Shown: positions 34,443 through 43,807, counted from the first letter of the stretch. The stretch: 64,000 nt of DNA from Cohaesibacter sp. ES.047 (GCF_900215505.1 NZ_LT907844.1:2576501-2640500), one strand, 5' to 3'. The notes: generated by a model from the sequence alone, not told the origin. Numbers and translations are program-made.

Positions 34443-35960
34443 ATGTCATTTGATGATAGCAAAAGCGAGCCCCTCACTGGGGCTCGCCTGTTGATTGCTG
34501 CCCTTGCGATCGGTACGGGCAACTTTCTGGTGGTGCTCGACAGCACCATCGCCAACGTCTCCACACCCACGATTGCCGGCTCGCTCGGTGTCTCCATGTC
34601 GCAAGGCACATGGGTGATCACGTCCTATGCGGTGGCCGAGGCGATCACCGTCCCGCTCACCGGCTGGCTGTCGATGAAGTTCGGTGCCATGCGCACCTTC
34701 ATCTTCTGCTTTTTCGGCTTCGCGCTTATCTCGCTTTACTGCGGCATGGCCAACTCGCTCACCACGCTGGTTGCTGGACGCGTTCTTCTGGGGCTAGTCG
34801 GCGGACCGATCATGCCCCTGTCGCAGATGCTGCTGGTGCGCATCTTCCCCAAGGAAAAGGCAACCGCAGCCTCGGTCCTGTGGGCCATGACATCGCTGAT
34901 CGGCCCGATCGCAGGCCCCATTCTGGGCGGTATCATCTGTGACAGCTACGGCTGGGAGTGGATCTTCTTCATCAAGGTGCCCGTAGCGCTCGCAGGCGGC
35001 TTCGTGGTCTGGGCGCTGTTGCGCCATCAACCCGATCCGAAAGCCAAGGCTCGCATCGATGTCGTGGGGTTGGGGCTTCTCGTCGTCTGGGTCGGGGCCT
35101 TGCAGATATTGCTTGAAGAAGGGCGCAACAAGGACTGGTTCGCCTCGCCGGAGATCTGCATTCTGGCAGCGGTGGCCGTGATTGGCTTTCTGGCGTTTCT
35201 CATCTGGGAACTCACCGATGACAATCCCATTGTCGACCTGCGCATTTTCAGGCATCGGGGCTTTACCGCTGCGTCGATCACCTTTGCTGCCGGTTTTGGT
35301 GCGTTTTTCGCCTCGGTGGTGATCCTGCCATTGTGGCTGCAGCAGAATATGGGCTACACCGCGACATGGGCCGGATATGCGACAGGCATGATGGGCATTC
35401 TCGCCTTCGTCTCCGCACCGATTATCGGCAAGCTCAACGATGTGATCGATTCCCGTATCATTCTGTCAACGGGCATTCTGGGCCTTGGTGCCATGATGGT
35501 CTGGCGCATGACCTTCAACGGCGATGTCACCTTTTTGCAGATGGCGTGGCCGACCCTCCTCACTGGCCCCTTCATGGTGATGTTCTTTGTCCCGGTAACC
35601 GGCCTTGCTCTGGCTACGGTGGAGCCGCATGAAATGGCCAATGCTGCAGGCCTGTCCAACTTCATGCGAACACTCGCTGGAGCCTTCGCCACGTCGCTGG
35701 TGCAAACCGGTTGGCAAAACTCGGCACGGGTCAAGCAGAACGAGCTCGTCAATGCCATGCCCAACACGGATAGCGTCATCTATGACATGATGCAGCAAGG
35801 CATGTCGCATGAGGCTGCCGTCGGCAGTCTCACTGGCACCGTCTATCACCAGAGCGTCCTGTTATCGACGTTGGAAATGTTCGGTATCATCGCCGTGGTG
35901 TTCATGCTGGCTGCCTTTCTGCCGTGGCTGGCACCGCGGGTCAAAGGCGGGCATCACTAG
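34443..35960 (+). CDS. emrB: EmrB/QacA-type DHA2 MFS drug exporter
   Basis: The 505-residue protein has about fourteen membrane helices and DHA2 motifs: VVLDSTIANVSTPTIAG in helix 1, WVITSYAVAEAITVPLTGWL in helix 2, GRVLLGLVGGPIMPLSQ and motif C in helix 5 (ALIGPIAGPILGGI-like). It uses proton exchange to expel lipophilic compounds through EmrA and the outer-membrane factor. It is the last gene of the operon and is followed by a terminator. Confidence 0.94.
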   Translation: MSFDDSKSEPLTGARLLIAALAIGTGNFLVVLDSTIANVSTPTIAGSLGVSMSQGTWVITSYAVAEAITVPLTGWLSMKFGAMRTFIFCFFGFALISLYCGMANSLTTLVAGRVLLGLVGGPIMPLSQMLLVRIFPKEKATAASVLWAMTSLIGPIAGPILGGIICDSYGWEWIFFIKVPVALAGGFVVWALLRHQPDPKAKARIDVVGLGLLVVWVGALQILLEEGRNKDWFASPEICILAAVAVIGFLAFLIWELTDDNPIVDLRIFRHRGFTAASITFAAGFGAFFASVVILPLWLQQNMGYTATWAGYATGMMGILAFVSAPIIGKLNDVIDSRIILSTGILGLGAMMVWRMTFNGDVTFLQMAWPTLLTGPFMVMFFVPVTGLALATVEPHEMANAAGLSNFMRTLAGAFATSLVQTGWQNSARVKQNELVNAMPNTDSVIYDMMQQGMSHEAAVGSLTGTVYHQSVLLSTLEMFGIIAVVFMLAAFLPWLAPRVKGGHH

Positions 35961-35979
35961 CCAGCAATTACCAAACGTG

Positions 35980-36013
35980 CACCCTCGTTCTGCTCAGGAA
36001 CGGGGGTGTCCTT
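35980..36013 (+). terminator. Terminator of efflux operon
   Basis: CACCCTCGTTC (35980-35990) pairs with GAACGGGGGTG (35998-36008) in an 11-bp stem with one T-G wobble. The loop is 7 nt and TCCTTTT follows, 20 nt past the emrB stop. Confidence 0.75.
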
Positions 36014-36041
36014 TTGGTCCCGAAGCATCCTGCCGCATCGG

Positions 36042-36308
36042 CTAGAAGCCATGTTCGATCTTGTCATAGACCAGATCGGTGAAGCTGGCGATCTTTGCCC
36101 CCACGAAGGTGCCGCTGGCGATAAGGGTGAGGAAGATGACGAGGATCTTGGGAATGAAGGTCAACGTCATTTCCTGCACTTGTGTAAGCGCCTGGAACAG
36201 GGCGATTGTCACCCCGATGATCATTGCAGCTGCAACGGCCGGGCCCGAGCTGATGATGATCGTCCAGAAGGCCTCCCGGACCAGGTCGAGTGCGTCTACC
36301 TCATTCAT
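36042..36308 (-). CDS. fliQ: Flagellar export apparatus protein FliQ
   Basis: The 88-residue protein has two membrane helices and the FliQ pattern (VREAFWTIIISSGPAVAAAMIIGVTIALFQALTQVQEMTLTFIPKI). It is part of the FliPQR export gate. Its ATG overlaps the flgD stop by ATGA, so it is the last gene of the flgE-fliQ cluster on this strand. FliP is not in the window; FliR is at 50865-51617. Confidence 0.96.
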   Translation of the reverse strand: MNEVDALDLVREAFWTIIISSGPAVAAAMIIGVTIALFQALTQVQEMTLTFIPKILVIFLTLIASGTFVGAKIASFTDLVYDKIEHGF

Positions 36309-36709
36309 TGAGAAATGGTGACCCCCGGACCGACAAGAACGTTGGAACCATCTTCAAGTGTCGCAACCACGCCATCGGTATAGATGCCAACGGCATCCAC
36401 CTTGCCGGAGATTCCATCTGCCGAAGTGATGGTTTTGCCGACAAGCGATGCGGACTGGTTGACATAAAGCTGCGACAGTACGGAATCGAGCTTGTTGTTG
36501 GTCTGGATATTCTGCTCCACATTCGAGAATGAGGCCAGCTGCGACATCTGCTCGGCCATATCGGTCGGAGCGGTCGGATCCTGATTTTGCATTTGGGTGA
36601 CCAGGAGCTGCAGGAACGAGTCATAGTCCATGGTCGTGGCGTCGGCTGTGGTGGTTGCGGCGGCCGTGGCGTGATTGCCACCAACGCCGGAAACGTTTGA
36701 AACACTCAT
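36305..36709 (-). CDS. flgD: Flagellar hook-capping protein FlgD (short alphaproteobacterial form)
   Basis: The 134-residue protein contains the conserved N-terminal FlgD region (MDYDSFLQLLVTQMQNQDPTAPTDMAEQMSQLASFSNVEQNIQTN) and a short C-terminal beta part. The E. coli protein is about 230 residues; the reduced form is usual in rhizobia. It caps the growing hook. It lies between flbT and fliQ and is coupled to the latter. Confidence 0.95.
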   Translation of the reverse strand: MSVSNVSGVGGNHATAAATTTADATTMDYDSFLQLLVTQMQNQDPTAPTDMAEQMSQLASFSNVEQNIQTNNKLDSVLSQLYVNQSASLVGKTITSADGISGKVDAVGIYTDGVVATLEDGSNVLVGPGVTISQ

Positions 36710-36756
36710 CGGTCATGATCCTTCATGATAGGGGAAGAACAACGGGTTGGCGGCGG

Positions 36757-37230
36757 CTAGAACCCACCGGCCATCGAAACGGGGGCGGGGTCTGCTTCTG
36801 GTGCGGCTGCCTCGTCTGAGGAGCTGGACCATTCCAGATCGCTTCCCTTGAGAATGCTTTCTTCGAGCGGATAGAGCTTTCTGATCTGCTTCATGGCGTC
36901 ATAGGTTTTGCCGGCATTCATCATGTCGACGACCACCTGAAGGCCTGCACACAGGCTGTAATGGTCGACCGACTGGGTCAGGCTGCGGGCAAAATGCATG
37001 AAGGTGTCTTGAGCGTTTGTCGCGTTCGAGGGAGACGTCAGGATCATCTGTGCGACGAAATAGAGCTGACGCAGCGGCGTCGTTGTATCGTCCATCTGCA
37101 TGATCTGGCTCTCGAGGAGGAACTCGGCATTGTTGAGCAACTCCAGTGTCGTCCGCTGCGGAAACCGGATCACGGCGCCATTGATATAAAGACGCTCACC
37201 GGGTTTGAAGGTCAGTCGCATGGGTTTCAT
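36757..37230 (-). CDS. flbT: Flagellin synthesis regulator FlbT
   Basis: The 157-residue protein matches FlbT (LTFKPGERLYINGAVIRFPQRTTLELLNNAEFLLESQIM) with an extra acidic tail. In Caulobacter FlbT acts on flagellin mRNA to couple its translation to assembly; in some rhizobia it is an activator. The ATG overlaps the flaF stop by 4 nt. The presumed target, a single flagellin gene, is at 49237-50184. Confidence 0.95.
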   Translation of the reverse strand: MKPMRLTFKPGERLYINGAVIRFPQRTTLELLNNAEFLLESQIMQMDDTTTPLRQLYFVAQMILTSPSNATNAQDTFMHFARSLTQSVDHYSLCAGLQVVVDMMNAGKTYDAMKQIRKLYPLEESILKGSDLEWSSSSDEAAAPEADPAPVSMAGGF

Positions 37231-37592
37231 TGCACAAGTCCGTCCCTGATTGCCGTGTTGATATCAATCAGTCCGGCGACGTCACTCTCGATGTCTTCGG
37301 ACTGGGCCTGAAAGATCCGCCCGATCTGCTTGATGATGAAGATGCCGATGGAAATGAGATCCGCTCGGAGCTGTTCTGGAAAATCATTGTCGTTGTCGCT
37401 CAGATCTTCGAGCAGAAAGCTCCACACCATGAGGGTGTTGTGTAAGGCCTGTCTGGCCTGAGTGGTGGTGTAGCCCTCTTCCTTGGCCATTTTCAGCCCT
37501 GAAATCACATTATCCAGAGCTGACCATTCGTTATTGCGGCTCAGTTCGCTCGAAAGATCGGAGCATTCAGCGTAATAGGCGGTATACATCAT
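37227..37592 (-). CDS. flaF: Flagellar biosynthesis regulator FlaF
   Basis: The helical 121-residue protein matches FlaF (ALDNVISGLKMAKEEGYTTTQARQALHNTLMVWSFLLEDL). FlaF and FlbT act together on flagellin synthesis and secretion in alphaproteobacteria. There are two consecutive ATG codons; the second has better spacing to AAGGA. It lies between flgL and flbT, the classical rhizobial order. Confidence 0.94.
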   Translation of the reverse strand: MMYTAYYAECSDLSSELSRNNEWSALDNVISGLKMAKEEGYTTTQARQALHNTLMVWSFLLEDLSDNDNDFPEQLRADLISIGIFIIKQIGRIFQAQSEDIESDVAGLIDINTAIRDGLVQ

Positions 37593-37648
37593 CGTCCTTG
37601 CTACACTTTGGTATCTGTGGCTTTTGCTTCATGCAAAAACCGAGGAAT

Positions 37649-38692
37649 CTAGAGATAGTTGAGCAGGCTCATGCCCTGCATCCGGCCTGTGACCGAATAG
37701 GTGACTTCAAGCTGCGTCAAGGCGTTGGACAGCAGCACCGAAACTTCGGTCTTGTCGACATTCTCCAGCGCCAAAATCCTCTCGTTTATCAGGTCGGTTT
37801 GCACAGAAAGCTTCTCCGAGGCGCGTGCAACACGGGCCTGAGCGTTGCCAACCTTGCCGACAGCGTTGTTCATGCCTTCGACAGCCTCGCCCAGAATTTC
37901 GACGGCTCTTTGTGCCACGACATCGAAGGTCTCTTGCTTCATGTCCGCGCCCTTAAGCTCGGCAACCATGGTGAAGGCCTTAGCCACTTTGCGCATCGGG
38001 TCGATATTGGCGCTGACGGATGTTTCGATGGTTTCGGAGGTTGAGATCCGGTTCACGGTTTCGAAATCCGAGGCGGTGGACCAGTTGCTCCAGCCTCCAG
38101 GAGTGGCGAACTCCGCTTCAAAATCGGTATCGAGATAGGCCTGCATCTGCGCTGGCGTTAACGCATCAACCGTTGTCGAGTTGGTTGTCAGAAAGCTCGC
38201 AAACGAGGAATCGATCGCTGCTTTGCTCGCGGAGCCCGCCGGATTGTAATAATCGGTCAGGGGCGGGTTGCTTACATCGATGCCCGCAAACAGGTGGGAG
38301 CCGCTGAACGAGGTGTTGAGGGTGGCGACAAACTGTTCAAGGTTGTTTTTCGATTCCGAAATGGTAACCTCGCGACCGGTTTCGCTACCGATGCTCGCAA
38401 CAAGCGTGGCCAGCATGTTCTGGGCGCTGTCCCTGAGGTTGATCATCGCGGTCTCGGTCACATCAAGCCGGCTCGTCACCAGCGCATTGGTATCGACGAT
38501 TGTGTTGAGACGGGCAAATTCGCTGCGCAGGGAAATGGTTTCGCCCGTGCCGATGCCCAGATCCAGACCGACATCATATTTGCGCCCCGAAGAGACTTCC
38601 TTTTGCAGTTTGGCCAGAGAAATGCTCTGGTCCATGATCGAGCTGCGTGTATTGTTGGTCAGTGAGGCCGTGGAAATGAAAGCGGTTTTCAT
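37649..38692 (-). CDS. flgL: Flagellar hook-filament junction protein FlgL
   Basis: The 347-residue protein has flagellin-like N- and C-terminal coiled regions (STASLTNNTRSSIMDQSISLAKLQKEVSSGRKYDVG and ALTQLEVTYSVTGRMQGMSLLNYL) and a variable middle. It forms the second junction zone between hook and filament. It starts 3 nt after the flgK stop. Confidence 0.94.
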   Translation of the reverse strand: MKTAFISTASLTNNTRSSIMDQSISLAKLQKEVSSGRKYDVGLDLGIGTGETISLRSEFARLNTIVDTNALVTSRLDVTETAMINLRDSAQNMLATLVASIGSETGREVTISESKNNLEQFVATLNTSFSGSHLFAGIDVSNPPLTDYYNPAGSASKAAIDSSFASFLTTNSTTVDALTPAQMQAYLDTDFEAEFATPGGWSNWSTASDFETVNRISTSETIETSVSANIDPMRKVAKAFTMVAELKGADMKQETFDVVAQRAVEILGEAVEGMNNAVGKVGNAQARVARASEKLSVQTDLINERILALENVDKTEVSVLLSNALTQLEVTYSVTGRMQGMSLLNYL

Positions 38693-38695
38693 GGC

Positions 38696-40186
38696 TTACC
38701 CCGCAAGATCGAGCAATTGCTCGAGCATCTGGTTGATGGTGGTGATGAGTTTGGCAGTGGCTGAGTAGCTGCGTTCAATCTCCAGCATTGCCTGCATTTC
38801 ATCGTCGATATTGACGCCTGTTATGTTCGACAGGGATTCAGCGGTTCGGGCGACTACGACCGAGGTGCGTTCGTTGACACCGTCAGCCTGTTTGCGTTCC
38901 CCCTCCAGCCAGCTCGCGGATGAGGAAGCAAAGCTTGCCAGAGGGTTGCTGGGGTCGACCTTGGCGGTCGGATCAAAGCTCATCGGCTTGTCGAGCTCGG
39001 TGATGATCTCCTGAAGACGCGCGACATAGCCCGCTTCTCCGCCTGTGTTGTAGACATAGTCTGCGTCATACGGCTCGGAGATGCCTCCATCTCGTAGCCG
39101 ATTGATATCGCCACCACTGTCAGGATCGACGGAACTGGCAATGGATATATCGCCAGCCAACCCGGCAATGACGGTTCCACTTGCCGGAACGGCTGGCGCG
39201 CCGGAATAGGTGAAGAGGCCAACGCGGTCCGGTTTGGTGCCCGCACCCTGATCGGTTTCCTTGAACGCCGTCACGAGGCCGCGCGCGATTTCGTCAAGCT
39301 GGGTCTGATAGGTGACCGCAACATCATCGCGGATATTCATCAGCCCGACGATCTTGCCTTCGGAAACCGGCATCGTTGCGCCCGGCCCGGCGATCCGTAC
39401 ACCATCCACCAGCAACGCGTTGCCGCTCGCTCCAGCCACAAAGGTCGTTTTCTGCTCGAACTTCACCTCGCGCGGCGTTGTTTCGAACAGCATCACACCG
39501 CTGTCGGTGGTGATGATCATGTCATTGCTGCCGCGGGTCTCCGCACGCACACCCATGAATTCGGACAGCTCCAGAACAATCTGGTCCCGCTGGTCCAGTG
39601 CAGAGGTGATATCGTTGCCCGAATTTGTGCCGCGAACAACCTCGTTGTTGACGGCCTCGAAGTCGCTGAGCAATGTGTTGATGGTGGTCACGGAGTCCGC
39701 GAGCAGGGAATCGGCCCGTTCGCGTTCGGCCTGAACCGCCCGTGTTGCGGTGTTTAGCGTGTTGGCAAGATCTTCGGCGCTGGTCAGTACCGCACCGGCC
39801 AGAACCGTGTTTTGCGGTTCGGCGCTATATTGCTGCAGGGCGTTGACGAAGTTGCCAAGAGCGGCACTCGGTGAACGCCCTTCGATCGGATCTCCAATGG
39901 TTTGTGACAGACGCTGAATACCATCGAGATAGGCTTCGCCTGTCATCGCAGATGAGGTCGCCGCTATCAGATTGGACAAGAGGGCCTGATCCGTTGCCCG
40001 AGATATGGAATCCACGGTGATGCCACCGCTTGTTCCGTTTTGCGAGCGCAGGGACGAGACCAGAGCCGATTTGCGGCTATAGCCATCGGTCGTTGCGTTG
40101 GTGATGTTCTGTGCCAGGACGGACGTCTCTCTCTGACGGGTGGTCAGAGCGGACTGGGCAACCTGAAGTGCGACTGAAAGACTCAT
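38696..40186 (-). CDS. flgK: Flagellar hook-associated protein FlgK
   Basis: The 496-residue protein has the FlgK N-terminal rod-like motif (QSALTTRQRETSVLAQNITNATTDGYSRKSALV), the central DQRDQIVLELSEFMGVR block and the C-terminal Asp-containing helix (VNIDDEMQAMLEIERSYSATAKLITTINQMLEQLLDLAG). It forms the first junction layer. It is in one cluster with flgE and flgL. Confidence 0.96.
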   Translation of the reverse strand: MSLSVALQVAQSALTTRQRETSVLAQNITNATTDGYSRKSALVSSLRSQNGTSGGITVDSISRATDQALLSNLIAATSSAMTGEAYLDGIQRLSQTIGDPIEGRSPSAALGNFVNALQQYSAEPQNTVLAGAVLTSAEDLANTLNTATRAVQAERERADSLLADSVTTINTLLSDFEAVNNEVVRGTNSGNDITSALDQRDQIVLELSEFMGVRAETRGSNDMIITTDSGVMLFETTPREVKFEQKTTFVAGASGNALLVDGVRIAGPGATMPVSEGKIVGLMNIRDDVAVTYQTQLDEIARGLVTAFKETDQGAGTKPDRVGLFTYSGAPAVPASGTVIAGLAGDISIASSVDPDSGGDINRLRDGGISEPYDADYVYNTGGEAGYVARLQEIITELDKPMSFDPTAKVDPSNPLASFASSSASWLEGERKQADGVNERTSVVVARTAESLSNITGVNIDDEMQAMLEIERSYSATAKLITTINQMLEQLLDLAG

Positions 40187-40212
40187 TGGATGAACCTGTT
40201 ACTTGATCCTTC

Positions 40213-40249
40213 GGGCTGCACCGACATCACGGCAATGACCGTGCAGCCC
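40213..40249. repeat. Hairpin in flgE-flgK gap
   Basis: GGGCTGCAC at 40213-40221 pairs exactly with GTGCAGCCC at 40241-40249. An alternative inner CACGG/CCGTG stem overlaps. It has no T run. It could be a processing or attenuating structure that sets relative flgE and flgK levels. Confidence 0.5.
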
Positions 40250-40259
40250 TCTAGGAGTC

Positions 40260-41570
40260 CTATCTTGAGAGGTTGACGACCTCGGTCAGAAGATCCGACC
40301 CGGTCTGGAAAACCTTGGAGTTGGCGGAGAAGGCCCGCTGGGCCACGACAAGGTTGGTCAACTCGGTTGCCAGATCCACGTTGGATCCCTCGATTGCCAT
40401 GGACCGCATCGTCCCAAGCCCACTTTCACCGGCGAAGCCGACCATCACGTCACCACTGTCGCTGGTGGTCCGGAACACCTCGCCGCCCATTGGCTTGAGA
40501 TTGTCCGGGCTGGCCACATTGGCCAGCGGGATTTTGTAACGGGCCTCGCGGTTGCCGTTTTCATAGATCGCATAGAGGGTGCCATCGCTGCTGATTTCGA
40601 CCGTCTCCACCTGCTGGGGCGGGTTGCCGTTCATTTTCGGATCAACGGTGATGAAGTCGGACGCCAACTGGGTCATGCCGGTGAACGACAGGTCCACAGC
40701 CGCGGTGCCGTCGGGAATGTTGAAGGCGACAGCGTCCGGACCGGTCAGTTCGCCGGTGGTGTTGTCAAAGGTTAGCGTGGTGGTGCCAAGCGGGTTGGTG
40801 TAGGGCGTGCCAAGCGGCGTGGTGCCAGCCATGGCATAGGGGAAGCCGCCATCAGTGGAATCAGCCTTGTTGAAGACGCTGACTTCCCAGGTCGAGTTGC
40901 CCGTAGTATCGGTTAGCTTGGTGAAGTAGATGTCCACTGTGACCTCATTGCCGAGGTTGTCATAGGTGACCATCGAGGTTTTCGCGTCGAACTCGGCCCC
41001 CGGAAGACCCGACGAGGGCAATGGTGGGATCGGCGTTTTGTCAGCGTTCGCCACGGCACCGGCTGGCAGGTTGCCTTTCATGGAGCCTTCTGTCGTGGGA
41101 TCGGTGGCCAGACGCATGTCGGTGATGTTCACCGTCTCCATGCCTGTCATCTGGTTTGCCACCACGGTGGGGACCCCATTTTCCAGATCATAGCCCTGAA
41201 GATAGTAGCCCGCTGTGTTGACCAGATCGCCGTTCTCATCGGGAACGAACCGTCCGGCACGGGTGAGGGATGGTGTGCCATCGGCATCATTGACGATGAA
41301 GAAGCCATTGCCTTCGATCGCCAGGTCGGTCACCGATGTTGTGAAGTCGAGGTTGCCGGCGGTTGAAATCGCGTAGCGAGACCGCGCCTCGATGGCTCCT
41401 GAGTTATAGGAGCCTTCGCCGGAAGACATGGTGATTGAACGGAATTCGGTTTCAACGCGTTTGTATCCAACGGTTGCCGAGTTGACGATGTTATCAGAGA
41501 CGGCGCCGAGCTTGCTGGACTGGGCTGACATGCCTGAAACACTTGAACGCATTACGCCGTATAGGCTCAT
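40260..41570 (-). CDS. flgE: Flagellar hook protein FlgE
   Basis: From the ATG at 41568-41570 (AGGAGA upstream) the 436-residue protein shows the N-terminal MSLYGVMRSSVSGMSAQSS start and the SATVGYKR form of the rod/hook motif. The FlgE hook domain lies in the middle, and the C-terminal helix is TELTNLVVAQRAFSANSKVFQTGSDLLTEVVNLSR. It polymerises into the hook. It starts the flgE-K-L-flaF-flbT-flgD-fliQ cluster. Confidence 0.96.
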   Translation of the reverse strand: MSLYGVMRSSVSGMSAQSSKLGAVSDNIVNSATVGYKRVETEFRSITMSSGEGSYNSGAIEARSRYAISTAGNLDFTTSVTDLAIEGNGFFIVNDADGTPSLTRAGRFVPDENGDLVNTAGYYLQGYDLENGVPTVVANQMTGMETVNITDMRLATDPTTEGSMKGNLPAGAVANADKTPIPPLPSSGLPGAEFDAKTSMVTYDNLGNEVTVDIYFTKLTDTTGNSTWEVSVFNKADSTDGGFPYAMAGTTPLGTPYTNPLGTTTLTFDNTTGELTGPDAVAFNIPDGTAAVDLSFTGMTQLASDFITVDPKMNGNPPQQVETVEISSDGTLYAIYENGNREARYKIPLANVASPDNLKPMGGEVFRTTSDSGDVMVGFAGESGLGTMRSMAIEGSNVDLATELTNLVVAQRAFSANSKVFQTGSDLLTEVVNLSR

Positions 41571-41685
41571 GTTTGCTCTCCTGTCTGTTCCGCGCGCCGC
41601 TCCGATTTCCAATGGAACACCAGCGCGCTACCAAGCCCGATGCGGACTCATGAGGTGACTGTATTGGACAAGATAGTTTGGGAGC

Positions 41686-41695
41686 CTTGCGCGAA
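41686..41695 (-). promoter_or_regulatory. TTCGCGCAAG flagellar motif upstream of flgE
   Basis: Read on the coding strand this is TTCGCGCAAG, 116 nt before the flgE start codon. It is identical to the elements before fliF and motA and in the same orientation. It is a candidate binding site of a flagellar activator or part of a promoter. Confidence 0.5.
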
Positions 41696-41749
41696 ACTGA
41701 TCAGGCGAAGGGTTTAAATTACTGAATTAATTAAATTTTTAAGAGAATA

Positions 41750-41778
41750 GCGAAAAGAAAAGCCCGGTATGTCGGGCT
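41750..41778 (-). terminator. Terminator after transglycosylase gene
   Basis: On the minus strand AGCCCG (41778-41773) and CGGGCT (41766-41761) form a 6-bp stem followed by TTTCTTTTC. It closes the fliF-to-transglycosylase cluster before flgE. Confidence 0.65.
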
Positions 41779-41835
41779 GGTTTTCGAGGCCGCGGAGGGG
41801 TGTTCCCCAGCTCGGTCTTACGCCGGGTTGGCTGG

Positions 41836-42420
41836 TTACTTGCAGAATTTGCGCGTCGTTGGCGTCCAGTTTCCAAAGCCGCTGGCAACCAGATTGCGGA
41901 TCACTGCACAGACATATCGCTTCTGGGCCGGGTTGTTGTTGGGACCGGCATGGTAGCGGGCAACCGCCATTGTCCAGCTTCCCTGACGCTTTCGCAGCCG
42001 TTTGAGAAAGCGGGCGGCATAAAACACATTCGCGCGGGGATCGATCATGTGATCAAGCGAAGAAAACTCGCTGCGATGATAATGGTGATTGATCTGCATG
42101 CAGCCGATGTCGATCAGCTTCTTGCCATGCTTGCGGGCGGTCTTCACCGTCTGAAGCGCTTCCTGCTTGGAGGTGGCAAACACCGACTTGCCCTCGATAT
42201 TCAGGGCAAAGGGATGAAGCTTCTTGCCGCGTCCCGTCTCGGCCAGGCCGACAGCATAAAGGATGCCGAGAGGCACACCCTCGGCAGCTGCGGCGGCGCG
42301 CATTTCCTTCTCGCAAACGGGGTCAAAAGTAGCCTGACCCGCGTTTGCGCCATGATGGCTCATGGCAAGGAGGAAGCTAAAGAGTAATGCCTTTGGCGTG
42401 CCGTGTCGTATCCTGATCAT
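41836..42420 (-). CDS. Lytic transglycosylase (SLT fold) in flagellar cluster
   Basis: The ATG at 42418-42420 has GAGG upstream and overlaps the fliK 3' end by 44 nt. The 194-residue product has a signal peptide (about residues 1-28) and an SLT lysozyme-like domain with catalytic Glu in GLAETGRGK. ALNIEGK, IGCMQINHHYH and VARYHAGPNNN complete the fold. It would cut peptidoglycan locally for rod passage. Its place in the flagellar cluster suggests it replaces the muramidase domain missing from the FlgJ-like protein. Confidence 0.88.
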   Translation of the reverse strand: MIRIRHGTPKALLFSFLLAMSHHGANAGQATFDPVCEKEMRAAAAAEGVPLGILYAVGLAETGRGKKLHPFALNIEGKSVFATSKQEALQTVKTARKHGKKLIDIGCMQINHHYHRSEFSSLDHMIDPRANVFYAARFLKRLRKRQGSWTMAVARYHAGPNNNPAQKRYVCAVIRNLVASGFGNWTPTTRKFCK

Positions 42421-43807
42421 TGTGAGCCTCATCGGATGCAGAGTGCGACGCATCGACTGCCGCGCCGGAATACGGGTCTTCATGGCCGGACGGCTGCTGC
42501 TGATCGCCGCTGTCCTGCTGGGCATTGCCGCCCTCACCAGCAAAGGCGCCTGACTGGCCTTGCTGTCCCTGCTGGTTGGGCTGGTTCTGAGCGTTGTTGT
42601 TGGGTGAGGGGGGCGTGATTTGAGCGCCGCTCTTGTCGTCTATGGCGACGATCGAAATGTGATCCGCCCGATATCCCGCCCGATTCAAAAGCATGTCGAG
42701 CATCTGCTTGTTGCCTTCGAGGACTTTAGCCGTCGAGGCGTTTGTTACTTCCACACGCACGTCCACCGAGGTTTCATTGAGCCGGATCGACAGCCGCACC
42801 TTGCCCAGATCCGCAGGATGAAGCTGGATATCGAGCACCCGCAGGGCATCACCGCCACTCGCCATGCGGAAACCGCCGGAGGCAGATTGCTGAGCTGCAT
42901 TCGAAGACGAGGCAGAAGCCTCCCCCTTGGCGAGTGTCGACGGAGACAGATCATTGGCAATGGCCGTGCTGATCTGTTGGAAGATCGCGTTCGTGGTCGC
43001 CATATTGGAGGCATCAACCGACGCTGTCGGTGCGAAGTGGGTTTCCTGCCGCATCACCGTAAAGCCGTCTCTCAGGGCCTTTTGCGACGGTGACAGCACG
43101 GCTTCCTTCACGACGGGCACGATCTTGTCGAAGGCGGAAACGGATTTTGTCTCAACGGAATAAGCATCGAAAAGCCCGGGTTTGGCATTGACCGTCTCCC
43201 CATTGGCCACGGTTCCGGGCATCTGGGAGGCGTTGGACTTCTGGTCAAACAGCAAGGCCATGGTTGCTTTGGATGCAGACTGGTCGCTGCCCGCTGCCTG
43301 AGCTCCGGTCTTGCCGCTTAGCTGGTTGGCGGACATCACGTTCGAAAGCGCATCCTCTGCTGCGGCTCCCGCTTTGCCTTGTGCGCCCTGTTGGGCGTCG
43401 GCTGCTGCCTTGGCATCAGCGGATGAAAGCCCCTCGAAGAGTTTCGCAAGAAGACTGTCTGAGGAGACGCCGGCCCCATTCTGGCCGGTCGCGTCTGAGC
43501 CGTCGTTCATCGCATCCGGCGAGCTTGTTTGATCCTTCCCGCCAGCCTCTTTCTGTCCCTTGCCTTTGAGCGCGCGAAGCAAGGCGTCGAAATCCGGCCC
43601 GTCCTTTTTGGCGTCCGCCTTGTCGCTGTCCTTTGAAGCCTTGTCCGATGAGCCGCTGGCCTGTTCGGTAAAGTCACCGTCATCAGGATCTTCCACCATG
43701 CCATTCTGTCTGGAGTTCTGGCCGGAAAACTGTCCCTTGCCTCCGCCGGCAGTGACGCGGGACCCATTGTTCATGCCAAGGGATGCGGAAATGCTTTGCT
43801 GGGTCAT
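42377..43807 (-). CDS. fliK: Flagellar hook-length control protein FliK (MotD)
   Basis: The 476-residue protein has a long low-complexity N-terminal part rich in Ala, Gly, Ser, Asp and Gln. It has one conserved C-terminal Flg_hook domain (LDIQLHPADLGKVRLSIRLNETSVDVRVEVTNASTAKVLEGNKQMLDMLLNRAGY). This domain signals hook completion to FlhB. In S. meliloti the equivalent gene was first named motD. It overlaps motC by ATGA and the transglycosylase by 44 nt. Confidence 0.92.
   Translation of the reverse strand: MTQQSISASLGMNNGSRVTAGGGKGQFSGQNSRQNGMVEDPDDGDFTEQASGSSDKASKDSDKADAKKDGPDFDALLRALKGKGQKEAGGKDQTSSPDAMNDGSDATGQNGAGVSSDSLLAKLFEGLSSADAKAAADAQQGAQGKAGAAAEDALSNVMSANQLSGKTGAQAAGSDQSASKATMALLFDQKSNASQMPGTVANGETVNAKPGLFDAYSVETKSVSAFDKIVPVVKEAVLSPSQKALRDGFTVMRQETHFAPTASVDASNMATTNAIFQQISTAIANDLSPSTLAKGEASASSSNAAQQSASGGFRMASGGDALRVLDIQLHPADLGKVRLSIRLNETSVDVRVEVTNASTAKVLEGNKQMLDMLLNRAGYRADHISIVAIDDKSGAQITPPSPNNNAQNQPNQQGQQGQSGAFAGEGGNAQQDSGDQQQPSGHEDPYSGAAVDASHSASDEAHNDQDTTRHAKGITL

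Noticed and set aside
41714-41742. Possible CtrA site (TTAA-N7-TTAA) in the AT-rich stretch upstream of flgE
   Set aside because: The TTAA copies are spaced by 8 or 9 bases and not the required 7.
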